From Chamaelirium japonicum (taxonomy: Eukaryota; Streptophyta; Magnoliopsida; Liliales; Melanthiaceae), in NCBI GenBank assembly GCA_947650365.1, contig CANTAL010000024.1, positions 248,001 to 312,000 on the forward strand: DNA of 64,000 bases, given 5' to 3'. The notes beneath the pieces are model-generated. The model worked only from the letters and a program-made list of their open reading frames with translations. It was not told the DNA's origin and ran no database searches. The position numbers were made by a program, and so were the translations under genes. Positions 13,016-26,104 of this stretch are shown here, one piece after another. Within the stretch, counting starts at the first letter, position 1, and the number at the start of each line of letters is the position of its first letter.

Positions 13016-14641
13016 TCCATTCTTACTCATTCGTACGATCCATTCGTATCCATTCTCCATTCTATTTCATTCGTACGATCCATTCTAATTCATTCGCACG
13101 ATCCATTCTAATTCATTCATACGATCCATTCTAATTCCTTCGTACGATCCATTCTAATTCATTCGTACGATCCATTCTAATTCATTCGCACGATCCATTC
13201 TAATTCATTCATACGATCCATTCTAATTCATTCGTACGATCCATTCTAATTCATTCGCACGATCCATTCTTACTCATTCGCACGATCCATTCTAATTCAT
13301 TCATACGATCCATTCTAATTCATTCTAATTCATTCGTACGATCTATTCTAATTCATTCGTACGATCCAATCTAATTCATGCGCACAATCTATTCTAATTC
13401 ATTCGCACAATCTATTCTAATTCATTCGTACGATCCATTCTATTTCATTCGTACGATCCATTCTAATTCATTCGTACAATCCATTCTAATTCATTCGCAC
13501 GATCCATTCTTACTCATTCGTACGATCCATTCTAATTCATTCGCACGATCCATTCTAATTCATTAATACGATCCATTCTAATTCATTCGCACGATCCATT
13601 CTAATTCATTCACACTCATACAATCCATTCTAATTCATTCGCACGAATGTATCCTTTCTAATTCATTCGTACGATCCATTCTAATTCATTCGCACAATCT
13701 ATTCTAATTCATTCGAACGATCCATTCTAAGTCATTCGTACGATCCATTCTAATTAATTCGCACAATCCATTCTAATTCATTAGCACGATCCATTCTAAT
13801 TCCTTCGTATGATCCATTCTAATTCATTCGTACGATCCATTCTAATTCATTCGCACAATCTATTCTAATTCATTCGTACGATCAATTCTAATTCATTCGC
13901 ACGTATCCATTCTAATTCATTCATACGATCTATTCTATTTCATTCTTACGATCCATTCTTACTCATTCGTACGATCCATTCTAATTCATTCGTATGATCC
14001 ATTCTAATTCATTCGTACGATCCATTCTAATTCATTCATATGACCCATTCTATTTCATTCGTACGATCCATTCTTACTTATTCGTACGATCCATCCTAAT
14101 TCATTTGCAGGAAGGTATCCATTCTAATTCATTCGCACGAATGTATCCTTTCTAATTCATTCATACGATCCATTCTACTTCATTCGCACAATCTATTCTA
14201 ATTCATTCGAACGATCCATTCTAAGTCATTCGTACGATCCATTCTAATTCATTCGTACGATCCATTCTAATTCATTCGTACGATCCATTCTAATTCATTC
14301 GCACGAATGTATCCATTCCAATTCATTCGTACGATCCATTCTAATTCATTCGCATAATCTATTCTAATTCATTCGCACGATCCATTCTAATTCATTCATA
14401 CGATCCATTCTATTTCATTCGTTCATTCGTACGATCCATTCTAATTCATTCGTACGATCCATTCTAATTCATTCGTACGATACATTCTAATTCATTCGCA
14501 CAATCTATTTTAATTCATTCGTACGATCCATTCTAATTCATTCGCACGATCCATTCTAATTCATTCATACGATCCATTCTATTTCATTCGTACGATCCAT
14601 TCTTACTCATTCGCACGATCCATTCTAATTCATTCACACGA
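13016..14641 (+). repeat. Satellite block F12
   Basis: Begins irregularly (CGTATCCATTCTCCATTC near 13043). Later has the CACACTCATAC series near 13609 and ACGAAGG unit near 14111. Leaves through CACACGAATGGATCG. Confidence 0.93.
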
Positions 14642-15427
14642 ATGGATCGTTCGAATAAATTAGAATAGATTGTGCGAATGAATTAGAATGGATCGTACGA
14701 ATGAATTAGAATGGATACATTCATGCGAATGAATTAGAATGGATCGTATGAGTGTGAATGAATTAGAATGGATTGTGCGAATGAATTAGAGTGGATACAT
14801 TCGTACGAATGAATTAGAATAGATTGTGCGAATGAATTAGAATGGATCGTACGAAGGAATTAGAATGGATAGTACGAATGAATTAGAATGGATACCTTCG
14901 TGCAAATGAATTAGAATGGATCGTACGAATGAGTAAGAATGGATCGTACGAATGAAATAGAATGGATCGTATGAATGAATTAGAATGGATCGTGCGAATG
15001 AATTAGAATGGATCATACGAATGAATTAGAATAGATTGTGCGAATGAATTAGAATGGATCGTACGAATGAATTAGAATGGATCGTACGAATGAATTAGAA
15101 TGGATCGTATGCATGAATTAGAATTGATCGTGCGAATGAATTAGAATGGATCGTACGAATGAATTAGAATGTATCGTACGAAGGAATTAGAATGGATCGT
15201 TCGAATGAATTAGAATGGATCATGCAAATGAATTAGAATGGATCGTGCGAATGAATTAGAATGGATCGTACGAATGAATTAGAATGGATCGTACGAATGA
15301 ATTAGAATCGATCGTACGAATGAATTAGAATGGATCATGCGAATGAATTAGAATGGATCGTATGAATGAATTAGAATGGATCGTGCGAATGAATTAGAAT
15401 GGATCGTACGAATGAAATAGAATGGAT
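14642..15427 (-). repeat. Satellite block R12
   Basis: Carries the AAGG, AGTACG, ACCTTCGTGC series at 14847-14905 and closes with GAAATAG then TTCGCACGAATG at 15427. Confidence 0.93.
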
Positions 15428-15536
15428 TCGCACGAATGTATCCATTCTAATTCATTCGTACGATCCATTCTAATTCATTCGTACAATCTATTCTAACTCA
15501 TTCGTACGATCCATTCTAATTCATTCGTACGATCCA
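15428..15536 (+). repeat. Satellite block F13 (island)
   Basis: About four units including TAACTC. Leaves abruptly through GATCCAGCGAATG, a non-palindromic joint. Confidence 0.9.
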
Positions 15537-15830
15537 GCGAATGAATTAGAATGGATCGTATGAGTGTGAATGAATTAGAATGGATCGTGCGAATGAATTA
15601 GAATGGATCATATTAATGAATTAGAATGGATCGTGCGAATGAATTAGAATGGATCGTACGAATGAGTAAGAATGGATTGTGCGAATGAATTAGAATGGAT
15701 CATATGAATGAATTAGAATGGATCGTATGAATGAATTAGAATGGATCGTGCGAATAAATTAGAATGGATCGTATGAATGAATTAGAATAGATTGTGTGAA
15801 TGAATTAGAATGGATCGTACGAATGAATTC
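15537..15830 (-). repeat. Satellite block R13
   Basis: Has a GTATGAGTGTGAATG unit near 15558. Leaves through GAATTCGGATGTATCC. Confidence 0.91.
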
Positions 15831-16448
15831 GGATGTATCCATTCTAATTCATTCGTAAGATCCATTCTAATTCATTCGCACAATCCATTCTAATTCATTT
15901 GCACAATCTATTCTAATTCATTCGTACGATCAATTCTAATTCATTAGCATGATCCATTCTAATTCATTCGTACGATCTATTCTATTTCATTCGTACAATC
16001 CATTCTTACTCAATCGTACGATCCATTCTAATTCATACGATCCATTCTAATTCATTCGCACGAATGTATCCATTCCAATTCATTCGTATGATCCATTCTA
16101 ATTCATTCGCACAATCTATTCTAATTCATTCGTACGATCAATTCTAATTCATTAGCATGATCGATTCTAATTCATTCGTACGATCTATTCTATTTCATTC
16201 GTACAATCCATTCTTACTCAATCGTATGATCCATTCTAATCCATTCGCACAATCTACTCTAATTCATTCGTACGATCCATTCTATTTCATTCGTACGATC
16301 CATTCTAATTCATACGATCCATTCTATTTCATTCATACGATCCATTTTAATTCATTCGCACGATCCATTCTATCGTACGATCTATTCTATTTCATTCGTA
16401 CAATCCATTCTTACTCAACCGTATGATCCATTCTAATTCATTCGCACG
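15831..16448 (+). repeat. Satellite block F14
   Basis: Holds three CGTACAATCC + CTTACTCAA series, and AATTCATACG units shortened by five bases near 16032 and 16307, the second shared with 59416. Leaves through CGCACGAATAGTACG. Confidence 0.92.
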
Positions 16449-16850
16449 AATAGTACGAATGAATTAGAATGGATACCTTCGTGCAAATGAATTAGAATGG
16501 ATCGTACGAATGAGTAAGAATGGATCGTACGAATGAATGGATCATATGAATGAATTAGAATGGATCGTTTGAGTGAATGCGAATGGATCGTGCGAATGAA
16601 TTAGAATGGATTGTACGAATGAATTAGAATGGATCGTACGAATGAATTAGAATGGATCGTATGAATGAATTAGAATGGATCGTACGAATGAATTAGAATG
16701 GATCGTACGAATGAATTAGAATGAATCGTACGAATGAATTAGAGTTGATACATTCGAGTGAATGAATTAAAATGGATAATACGAATGAGTAAGAATGGAT
16801 CGTAGAATTAGAATGGATCGTACGAATGAATTAGAATGGATCGTACGAAT
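16381..16850. repeat. Long-range direct duplication, copy 1 (partner at 46.0 kb)
   Basis: Contains CTTACTCAACCGTATGATCC, the F-to-R joint CGCACGAATAGTACGAATG at 16443, GTTTGAGTGAATGCG, the GAGTTGATACATTCGAGTG unit near 16742 and the short CGTAGAATTAG unit at 16801. The same series occurs in the same order at 46.05-46.51 kb. Confidence 0.88.
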
Positions 16851-17427
16851 GAATTAGAATGGATACATTCGTGCAAATGAATTAGAATGGATCGTATGAA
16901 TGAATTAGAATGGATCGTACGAAGGAATTAGAATGGATAGAACGAATGAATTAGAATGGATTGTACGAATGAAATAGAATAGATCGTACGAATGAATTAG
17001 AATGGATCATGCTAATGAATTAGAATTGATCGTTCGAATGAATTAGAATAGATTGTGCGAATGAATTAGAATGGATCGTACGAATGAATTGGAATGGATA
17101 CATTCGTGCGAATGAATTAGAATGGATCGTATGAATGAATTAGAGTGGATACATTTGTACAAATGGATTAGAATGGATCGTACGAATGAATTAGAATAGA
17201 TACATTCGTGCGAATGAATTAGAATGGATCGTATGAATTAATTAGATTGGATCGTATGAATGAATTAGAATGGATTGTATGAATTAGAATGGATACCTTC
17301 GTGCATATGAATTAGAATGGATCGTACGAATGAGTAAGAATGGATCGTGCGAATGAATTAGAATGGATTGTACGAATGAATTAGAATGGATCGTACGAAT
17401 GAATTAGAATGGATACATTCGTGCGAA
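16449..17427 (-). repeat. Satellite block R14
   Basis: Short units GAATGAATGGATC near 16533 and CGTAGAATTAG at 16801. GAGTGGATACATTTGTAC near 17141. Leaves through CATTCGTGCGAATCT at 17417. Confidence 0.92.
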
Positions 17428-17742
17428 TCTATTCTATTTCATTCGTACGATCCATTCTAATTCATTCGCACGATCCATTCTAATTCATTCGTACGATCCA
17501 TTCTAATTCATTCGTATGATCCATTCTAATTCATTCGTACGATTCATTCTAATTCAATCCGTTCTAATTCATTCGCACGATCCATTCTTACTCATTCGTA
17601 CGATCCATTCTAATTCATTCGTACGATCCATTCTATTTCATTCGTACGATCCATTCTTACTCATTCGTACGATCCATTATAATTCATTTGCAGGAAGGTA
17701 TCCATTCTAATTCATTCGTACTATCCATTCTAATTCCTTCGT
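17428..17742 (+). repeat. Satellite block F15
   Basis: A 38-bp unit near 17540 and a GCAGGAAGG unit near 17690. Leaves through CCTTCGTATGAATG. Confidence 0.91.
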
Positions 17743-17889
17743 ATGAATGAATTAGAATGGATCGTATTAATGAATTAGAATGGATCATGCGAATGAATTA
17801 GAATGGATCGTACGAATGAGTTAGAATAGATTGTACGAATGAATTAGAATGGATCGTACGAATGAATTAGAATGGATACATTCATGCGA
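17743..17889 (-). repeat. Satellite block R15
   Basis: About six units. Leaves through CATTCATGCGAATCC at 17879. Confidence 0.9.
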
Positions 17890-18335
17890 ATCCATTCTAT
17901 TTCATTCGTACGATCCATTCTAATTCATTCATACGATCCATTCTACGATCCATTCTAATTAATACGTACGTTCCATTCTAATTCATTAGCACAATCTATT
18001 CTAATTCATTCGTACGATCCATTCTAATTCATTCGCACGATCCATTCTAATTCATTTGCACGAATGTATCCATTCTAATTCATTTGTACGAATGTATCCA
18101 CTCTAATTCATTCGTACGATCCATTCTAATTCATTAGCACGATCCATTCTAATTCATTCGTACGATCCATTCTAATTCATTTATACGATCCAATCTATTT
18201 CATTCATACGATCCATTCTAATTCATTCGCACGAATGTATCCATTCTAATTCATTCGTACGATCCATTCTAATTCATTCGCACGATCCATTCTAATTTAT
18301 TCGTACGATCCGTTCTATTTCATTCAAACGATCCA
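17890..18335 (+). repeat. Satellite block F16
   Basis: CTACGATCC joint near 17943 with a CGTACGTTCC unit, as at 4505-4531. Leaves through GATCCATTAGAATGG. Confidence 0.91.
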
Positions 18336-18479
18336 TTAGAATGGATACCTTCGTGCAAATGAATTAGAATGGATCGTATGAATGAGTAAGAATGGATCGT
18401 ACGAATTAAATAGAATGGATCGTATGAATGAAATAGAATGGATCGTATGAATGAATTAGAATGGATACATTCGTGCGAA
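18336..18479 (-). repeat. Satellite block R16
   Basis: Begins ACCTTCGTGC directly after CCATTAGAATGG, as also at 24157. Leaves through CATTCGTGCGAATCC at 18468. Confidence 0.91.
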
Positions 18480-19953
18480 TCCATTCTATTTCATTCGTAC
18501 GATCCATTCTAATTCATTCGCACGATCCATTCTAATTCATTCATACGATCCATTCTAATTCCTTCGTACGATCCATTCTAATTCATTCGTACGATCCATT
18601 CTAATTCATTCGCACGATCCATTCTAATTCATGCATACGATCCATTCTAATTCATTCGTACGATCCATTCTAATTCATTCGTACGATCCATTCTAATTCA
18701 TTCGCACAATCTATTCTAATTCATTCGTACGATCCATTCTAATTCATTCGCACGATCCATTCTAATTCATTCATACGATCCATTCTATTTCATTCGTGCG
18801 ATCCATTCTTACTCATTCGTACGATCCATTCTAATTCATTTGCACGAAGGTATCCATTTTAATTTATTCGTACTATACATTCTAATTCCTTCGTACGATC
18901 CATTCTAATCCCTTCGTACGATCCATTCGGATACATTCGTGCGAATCCATTCTATTTCATTCGTACGATCCATTCTAATTCATTCGCACGATCCATTCTA
19001 ATTCATTCATACGATCCATTCTAATTCATTCGTACGATCCATTCTAATTCATTCGCACGATCCATTCTAATTCATTCGCACAATCTATTCTAATTCATTC
19101 GTACGATCCATTCTAACTCATTCGCACGATCCATTCTAATTCATTCATACGATCCATTCTATTTCATTCGTACGATCCATTATTACTCATTCGTATGATC
19201 CATTCTAATTCATTTGCACGAAGGTATCCATTCTAATTCCTTCGTACGATCCATTCTAATTCCTTCGTACGATCCATTCTAATTCATTCGTACGATCCAT
19301 TCTAATTCATTCGTACGATCCATTCTAATTCCTTCGTATGATCCATTCTAATTCATTCGTACGGTATGATTCATTCTAATTTATTCGTACGATTCATTCT
19401 AATTCAATCCATTCTAATTCATTCGTACGATCCATTCTAATTCATTCGCACGATCCATTCTAAATCATTCATACGATCCATTCTATTTCATTCGCACGAT
19501 CCATTCTTACTCATTCATACGATCCATTCTAATTCATTCGTACGATCCATTCTAATTCATTAGTACGATTCATTCTAATTCATTCGCACGATCCATTCTA
19601 ATTTATTCGTACGATCAAATCTAATTCATTCGTACGATCCATTCTAATTCATTCGTACGATTCATTCTAATTCAATCCATTCTAATTCATTCGTACGATC
19701 CATTCTTACTCATTCGTACGATCCATTCTAATTCATTCGCACGAATGAATCCATTCTAATTCATTCGTATGATCCATTCTAATTCATTCGCGCGAATGAA
19801 TCCATTCTAATTAATTCGTACGATCCATTCTAATTCATTTGTACGAATGTATCCATTCTAATTCATTCATACGATCCATTCTAATTCATTCGCATGATCC
19901 ATTCTAATTCATTCGCATGATCCATTCTAATTCATGCATACGATCCATTCTAA
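18480..19953 (+). repeat. Satellite block F17
   Basis: Fold-back unit CGGATACATTCGTGCGAATCC at 18928 in a segment repeated from 8044 (offset 10,884). GTACGGTATG marker near 19361. Several CGCACGAATGAATCC units near 19739-19803. Confidence 0.92.
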
Positions 19954-20797
19954 TGAAATAGAATAGATTATACGAATGAGTAAGAATGGATCGTATGAAT
20001 GAATTAGAATGAATTAGAATGAATCATACCGTACGAATGAATTAGAATGGATCATACGAAGGAATTAGAATGGATCGTGCGAATAAATTAGAATGGATCG
20101 TATGAATGAATTAGAATAGATCGTACGAATAAATTAGAATGGATCGTAAGAATGAATTAGAATGGATACATTCGTGCGAATGAATTAGAATGGATCGTAT
20201 GAATGAATTAGAATGGATCGTACGAATGAATTAGAATGGATATATTCGTACAAATGAATTAGAATGGATCGTACGAATGAATTAGAATGGATACATTCGT
20301 GCGAATAAATTAGAATGGATCATACGAATGAATTAGAATGGATTCATTCGTGCGAATGAATTAGAATGGATCGTACGAATGAGTAAGAATGGATCATACG
20401 AATGAATTAGAATGGATTGAATTAGAATGAATCGTATGAATGAATTAGAATGGATCGTACGAATGAATTAGATTGGATCGTACGAATGAATTAGAATGGA
20501 TCGTGCGAATGAATTAGAATGAATCGTACGAATGAATTAGAATGGATCGTACGAATGAATTAGAATGGATCGTACGAATGAGTAAGAATGGATCGTGCGA
20601 ATGAATTAGAATGGATCGTATGAATGAATTAGAATGGATCGTGCGAATGAATTAGAATGGATCATACGAATGAATTAGAATGGATTGAATTAGAATGAAT
20701 CGTACGAATGAATTAGAATGAATCATACCGTACGAATGAATTTGAATGGATCATACGAAGGAATTAGAATGGATCGTACGAATGAATTAGAATGGAT

Positions 20798-21171
20798 CGT
20801 ACGAAGGAATTAGAATGGATCGTACGAAGGAATTAGAATGGATAGTACGAATGAATTAGAATGGATACCTTCGTGCAAATGAATTAGAATGGATCGTACG
20901 AATGAGTAAGAATGGATCGTACGAATGAAATAGAATGGATTGTATGAATGAATTAGAATGGATCGTGCGAATGAATTAGAATGGATCGTACGAATGAATT
21001 AGAATAGATTGTGCGAATGAATTAGAATGGATCGTACGAATGAATTAGAATGGATCGTACGAATGAATTAGAATGGATCGTATGAATGAATTAGAATGGA
21101 TCGTGCGAATGAATTAGAATGGATCGTACGAATGAAATAGAATGGATTCGCACGAATGTATCCGAATGGAT
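20798..21171 (-). repeat. 374-bp higher-order repeat, copy 1
   Basis: Sixteen subunits in the R sense: two CGTACGAAGG units, AGTACGAATG, the 28-bp ACCTTCGTGCAAATG unit, GAGTAAG, GAAATAG, CGTATG, CGTGCG, CGTACG ending AATAGAT, TGTGCG, two CGTACG, CGTATG, CGTGCG, GAAATAG, and a 24-bp fold-back unit TTCGCACGAATGTATCCGAA. The sum 14x23 + 28 + 24 gives 374. Confidence 0.93.
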
Positions 21172-21612
21172 CGTACGAAGGAATTAGAATGGATCGTACG
21201 AAGGAATTAGAATGGATAGTACGAATGAATTAGAATGGATACCTTCATGCAAATGAATTAGAATGGATCGTACGAATGAATAAGAATGGATCGTACGAAT
21301 GAAATAGAATGGATCGTATGAATGAATTAGAATGGATCGTGCGAATGAATTAGAATGGATCGTACGAATGAATTAGAATAGATTGTGCGAATGAATTAGA
21401 ATGGATCGTACGAATGAATTAGAATGGATCGTACGAATGAATTAGAATGGATCGTATGCATGAATTAGAATAGATCGTGCGAGTGAATTAGAATGGATCG
21501 TACGAATGAATTAGAATGGATCGTACGAAGGAATTAGAATGGATCGTATGAATGAATTAGAATGGGTCGTGCGAATGAATTAGAATGGATCGTACGAATG
21601 AAATAGAATGGA
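21172..21612 (-). repeat. 374-bp higher-order repeat, copy 2 (expanded to about 441 bp)
   Basis: Follows copy 1 directly and repeats the same subunit order, but four extra monomers lie before the closing joint. These include a CGTATGCATG unit near 21451 and another CGTACGAAGG unit near 21520. The closing joint, TTCACACGAATG at 21613, completes the flip into F rather than folding back. Confidence 0.9.
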
Positions 21613-21754
21613 TTCACACGAATGTATCCATTCTAATTCATTCATACGATCCATTCTATTTCATTCATACGATCCATTCTATTTCATTCGTACGATCCAT
21701 TCTTACTCATTCGTACGATCCATTCTAATTCATTTGCACGAAGGTATCCATTTT
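21613..21754 (+). repeat. Satellite block F18 (island)
   Basis: About six units ending in GCACGAAGGTATCC. Leaves through TTTTAATGGATCG. Confidence 0.9.
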
Positions 21755-22484
21755 AATGGATCGTATGAATGAAATAGAATGGATCGTACGAATGAATTAG
21801 AATGGATCGTGCGAATGAATTAGAATGGATCGTACGAATGAATTAGAATGGATCGTACGAATGAATTAGAATGGATACATTCGTGCGAATGAATTAGAAT
21901 AGATCGTATGAATGAATTAGATTAGATTATATAAATGAATTAGAATGGATCGTACGAATGAATTAGAATGGATCGTGCTAATGAATTAGAATGGATCGTA
22001 CAAATGAATTAGAGTGGATACATTCGTACAAATGAATTAGAATGGATACATTCGTGCGAATGAATTAGAATGGATCGTGCGAATGAATTAGAATGGATCG
22101 TACGAATGAATTAGAATAGATTGTGCTAATGAATTAGAATGAAACGTACGAATGAATTAGAATGGATCGTATGAATGAATTAGAATGGATCGTACGAATG
22201 AGTAAGAATGGATCGTACGGATGAATTAGAATGGATTTAATTAGAATGAATCGTACGAATGAATTAGAATGGATCGTACGAATGAATTAGAATGGATCGT
22301 ATGAATGAATTAGAATGGATCGTATGAATGAATTAGAATGGATCGTGCGAATGAATTAGAATGGATCGTACGAATGAATTAGAATGGATCGTACGGATGA
22401 ATTAGAATGGATCGTAGTAATGAATTAGAATGGATCCTACGAATGAATTAGAATAGATTGTGCGAATGAATTAGAATGGATCTG
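21755..22484 (-). repeat. Satellite block R18
   Basis: GAGTGGATACATTCGTAC near 22012 and a GGATTTAATTAG 38-bp unit near 22232. Leaves through CTGGATCGTGTATCC. Confidence 0.92.
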
Positions 22485-23277
22485 GATCGTGTATCCATTC
22501 TAATTCATTCGTACGACCCATTCTAATTCATTCTTACGATCCATTCTAATTCATTCGCACGATCCATTCTAATTCATTCATACGATCCATTCTAATTCAT
22601 TCATACAATCCATTCTAATTCTTTTGCACGAATGTATCCATTCTAATTCATTCGTTCGATCCATTCTAATTCATTCATACGATCCATTCGAATTCATTCT
22701 AATCCATTCTAATTCATTCGTACGATCCATTCTAATTCATTCGCACAATCTATTCTAATTCATTCATACGATCCATTCTAATTCATTCGTACGATCCATT
22801 CTATTTCATTCGTACGATCCTTTCTAATTCCTTCGCACAATCTATTCTAATTCATTCGTACGATCCATTCTAATTCATTCGTACGATCCATTCTAATTCA
22901 TTCGTACGATCCATTCTAATTCCTTCGTATGATCCATTCTAATTCATTCGTACGGTATGATTCATTCTAATTCATTCGTACGATTCATTCTAATTCAATC
23001 CATTCTAATTCATTCGTACGATCCATTCTAATTCATTCGTACGATCCATTCTAATTCATTCGTACGATTCATTCTAATTCAATCCATTCTAATTCATTCG
23101 TACGATCCATTCTAATTCATTCGTACGATTCATTATAATTCATTCGCACGATCCATTCTAATTCATTCGTACGATCCAATCTAATTCATTCGTACGATCC
23201 ATTCTAATTCATTCGTACGATTCATTCTAATTCAATCCATTCTAATTCATTCGTACGATCCATTCTTACTCATTCGT
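22485..23277 (+). repeat. Satellite block F19
   Basis: GTACGGTATG near 22949 followed by three 38-bp units (near 22980, 23062, 23217). Confidence 0.92.
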
Positions 23278-23910
23278 ACGAATAAATTAGAATGGATTGA
23301 ATTAGAATGAATCGTACAAATGAATTAGAATGGATCGTACGAATGACTTAGAATGGATCGTACGAATGAATTAGAATGGATTGAATTAGAATGAATCGTA
23401 CGAATGAATTAGAATGAATCATACCGTACGAATGAATTAGAATGGATCATACGAAGGAATTAGAATGGATCGTGCGAAAAAATTAGAATGGATCGTATGA
23501 ATGAATTAGAATAGATTGTGCGAATGGATTAGAATGGATCATACGATTGAGTAAGAATGGATTGTACGAATAAAATAGAATAGATCGTACGAATGAATTA
23601 GAATGGATCGTGCGAATAAATTCGAATGGATCGTATGAATGAATTAGAATGGATCGTGCGAACGAATTAGAATATAGATCGTACGAATGAATTAGAATGG
23701 ATCGTACGAATGAATTAGAATGGATCGTGCGAATGAATTAGAATGGATCGTACGAATGAATTAGAATAGATTGTGCGCATGAATTAGAATGGATCGTACG
23801 AATGAATTAGAATGGATCATACGAATGAATTAGAATGGATCGTATGAATGAATTAGAATGGATCGTGCAAATGAATTAGAATGGATCGTACGAATGAAAT
23901 AGAATGGATT
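23278..23910 (-). repeat. Satellite block R19
   Basis: Entered through CATTCGTACGAATAAATTAG. Mirrors F19 in carrying 38-bp units and CATACCGTACG near 23422. Has a 25-bp GAATATAGATCG unit near 23662. Confidence 0.92.
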
Positions 23911-24156
23911 CGCACGAATGTATCCATTCTAATTCATTCGTACGATCCATTCTAATTCATTCATACAATCCATTCTAATTCATTCGCACGATCCATTCGC
24001 ATTCACTCAAACGATCCATTCTAATTCATTCATATGATCCATTTTAATTCATTCGTACGATCCATTCTAATTCATTCGTACGATCCATTCTAATTCATTC
24101 GCACAATCCATTCTAATTCATTCGTACGATCCATTCTATTTCATTCATACGATCCA
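23911..24156 (+). repeat. Satellite block F20
   Basis: Entered through TTCGCACGAATG at 23909. CGCATTCACTCAAACG near 23998. Leaves through GATCCATTAGAATGG. Confidence 0.91.
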
Positions 24157-24299
24157 TTAGAATGGATACCTTCGTGCAAATGAATTAGGATGGATCGTAC
24201 AAATGAGTAAGAACGGATCGTACGAATGAAATAGAATGGATCGTATGAATGAAATAGAATGGATCGTATGAATGAATTAGAATGGATACATTCGTGCGA
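24157..24299 (-). repeat. Satellite block R20
   Basis: Near-copy of block R16: ACCTTCGTGC, GAGTAAG, two GAAATAG, then CATTCGTGCGAATCC at 24289. Confidence 0.91.
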
Positions 24300-24345
24300 A
24301 TCCATTCTATTTCATTCGTACGATCCATTCTAATTCATTCGCACG
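24300..24345 (+). repeat. Satellite block F21 (island)
   Basis: Two F units only. Leaves through CATTCGCACGAATG. Confidence 0.88.
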
Positions 24346-25329
24346 AATGAATTAGAATGGATCGTATGAATCAATTAGAATGGATCGTGCGAATGAATTA
24401 GAATGGATCGTACGAATGAAATAGAATGGACTCGCACGAATGTATCCGAATGGATCGTACGAAGGAATTAGAATGGATCGTACGAAGGAATTAGAATGGA
24501 TAGTACGAATGAATTAGAATGGATACCTTCGTGCAAATGAATTAGAATGGATCATACGAATGAGTAAGAATGGATCGTACGAATGAAATAGAATGGATCA
24601 TATGAATGAATTAGAATGGATCGTGCGAATGAATTAGAATGAATCGTACGAATGAATTAGAATAGATCGTACGAATGAATTAGAATGGATCGTACGAATG
24701 AATTAGAATGGATCGTACGAATGAATTAGAATGGATCGTATGCATGAATTAGAATGGATCGTGTGAATGAATTAGAATGGATCGTACGAATGAATTAGAA
24801 TGGATCGTACGAAGGAATTAGAATGGATCGTATGAATGAATTAGAATGGATACATACGAATGAATTAGAATGGATCGTATGAATGAATTAGAATGGATTT
24901 AATTAGAATGAATCGTACGAATGAATTAGAATGAATCATACCGTACGAATGAATTAGAATGGATCATACAAATGAATTAGAATGGATCGTACGAATGAAT
25001 TAGAACGGATCGTACGAAGGAATTAGAATGGATCGTACGAAGGAATTAGAATGGATAGTACAAATGAAGTAGAATGGATACCTTCGTGCAAATGAATTAG
25101 AATGGATCGTACAAATGAGTAAGAATGGATCGTACGAATGAATTAGAATGGATCGTACGAATGAAATAGAATGGATACATTCGTGCGAATGAATTAGAAT
25201 GGATCATATGAATGAATTAGAATGGATCGTTTGAGTGAACGCGAATGGATCGTGCGAATGAATTAGAATGGATTGTACGAATGAATTAGAATGGATCGTA
25301 CGAACGAATTAGAATGGATACATTCGTGC
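24346..25329 (-). repeat. Satellite block R21
   Basis: Fold-back unit at 24430, a 374-bp-type repeat at 24456, CATACCGTACG near 24938, a second AAGG/ACCTTCGTGC series near 25015-25090, then GTTTGAGTGAACGCG. Confidence 0.92.
24456..24850 (-). repeat. 374-bp-type higher-order repeat, dispersed copy
   Basis: Starts right after a fold-back unit CTCGCACGAATGTATCC at 24430. It has two CGTACGAAGG units, AGTACG, ACCTTCGTGC, GAGTAAG, GAAATAG, then CGTATGCATG near 24737 and a later CGTACGAAGG, as in the copy at 21172. It ends into an ACATACGAATG unit. Confidence 0.85.
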
Positions 25330-25758
25330 GAATCCATTCTATTTCATTCGTACGATCCATTCTAATTCATTCGCACGATCCATTCTAATTCATTCATACG
25401 ATCCATTGTAATTCATTCGTACGATCCATTCTAATTCATTCGTACGATCCATTCTAATTCATTCGCACAATCTATTCTAATTCATTCGTACGATCCATTC
25501 TAATTCATTCGTACGATCCATTCTAATTCATTCGCACGATCTATTCTAATTCATTCATACGATCCATTCTAATTCATTAATACGATCCAATCTAATTCAT
25601 TCGCACGATCCATTCTAATTCATTCGCACGATCCATTCTAATTCATTCGCACGATCCATTCTAATTCATTCACACGATCCATTCTAATTCATTAGCACGA
25701 TCCATTCTAATTCATTCGTACGATCCATTCTAATTTATTTATACGATCCATTCTAATT
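25330..25758 (+). repeat. Satellite block F22
   Basis: Entered through CATTCGTGCGAATCC at 25321. Rich in CGCACG units. Leaves through TCTAATTAGAATG. Confidence 0.92.
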
Positions 25759-26104
25759 AGAATGAATTAGAATGGATCGTACGAAGGAATTAGAATGGAT
25801 AGTACGAATGAATTAGAATGGATACCTTCATGCAAATGAATTAGAATGGATCGTACGAATGAGTAAGAATGGATCGTACGAATGAAATAGAATGGATCGT
25901 ATGAATGAATTAGAATGGATCATGCGAATGAATTAGAATGGATCGTACGAATGAATTAGAATAGATTGTGCGAATGAATTAGAATGGATCGTACGAATGA
26001 ATTAGAATGGATCGTACGAATGAATTAGAATGGATCGTATGAATGAATTAGAATGGATCGTGCGAATGAATTAGAATGGATCGTACGAATGAAATAGAAT
26101 GGAT
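25759..26104 (-). repeat. Satellite block R22
   Basis: Near-complete 374-bp-type order: AAGG, AGTACG, ACCTTCATGC, GAGTAAG, GAAATAG and onward to TTCGCACGAATG at 26104. Confidence 0.92.

Larger units (their letters stand above)
19954..21612 (-). repeat. Satellite block R17
   Basis: GAATCATACCGTACG markers near 20020 and 20715, then the two 374-bp repeats. One fold-back unit at 21147 does not change the overall sense. Confidence 0.92.

Noticed and set aside
16157-16426. Longest open frame, 89 codons
   Set aside because: Same low-complexity periodic peptide. It is open only because of TATTTC and TTACTC variants in successive third units.
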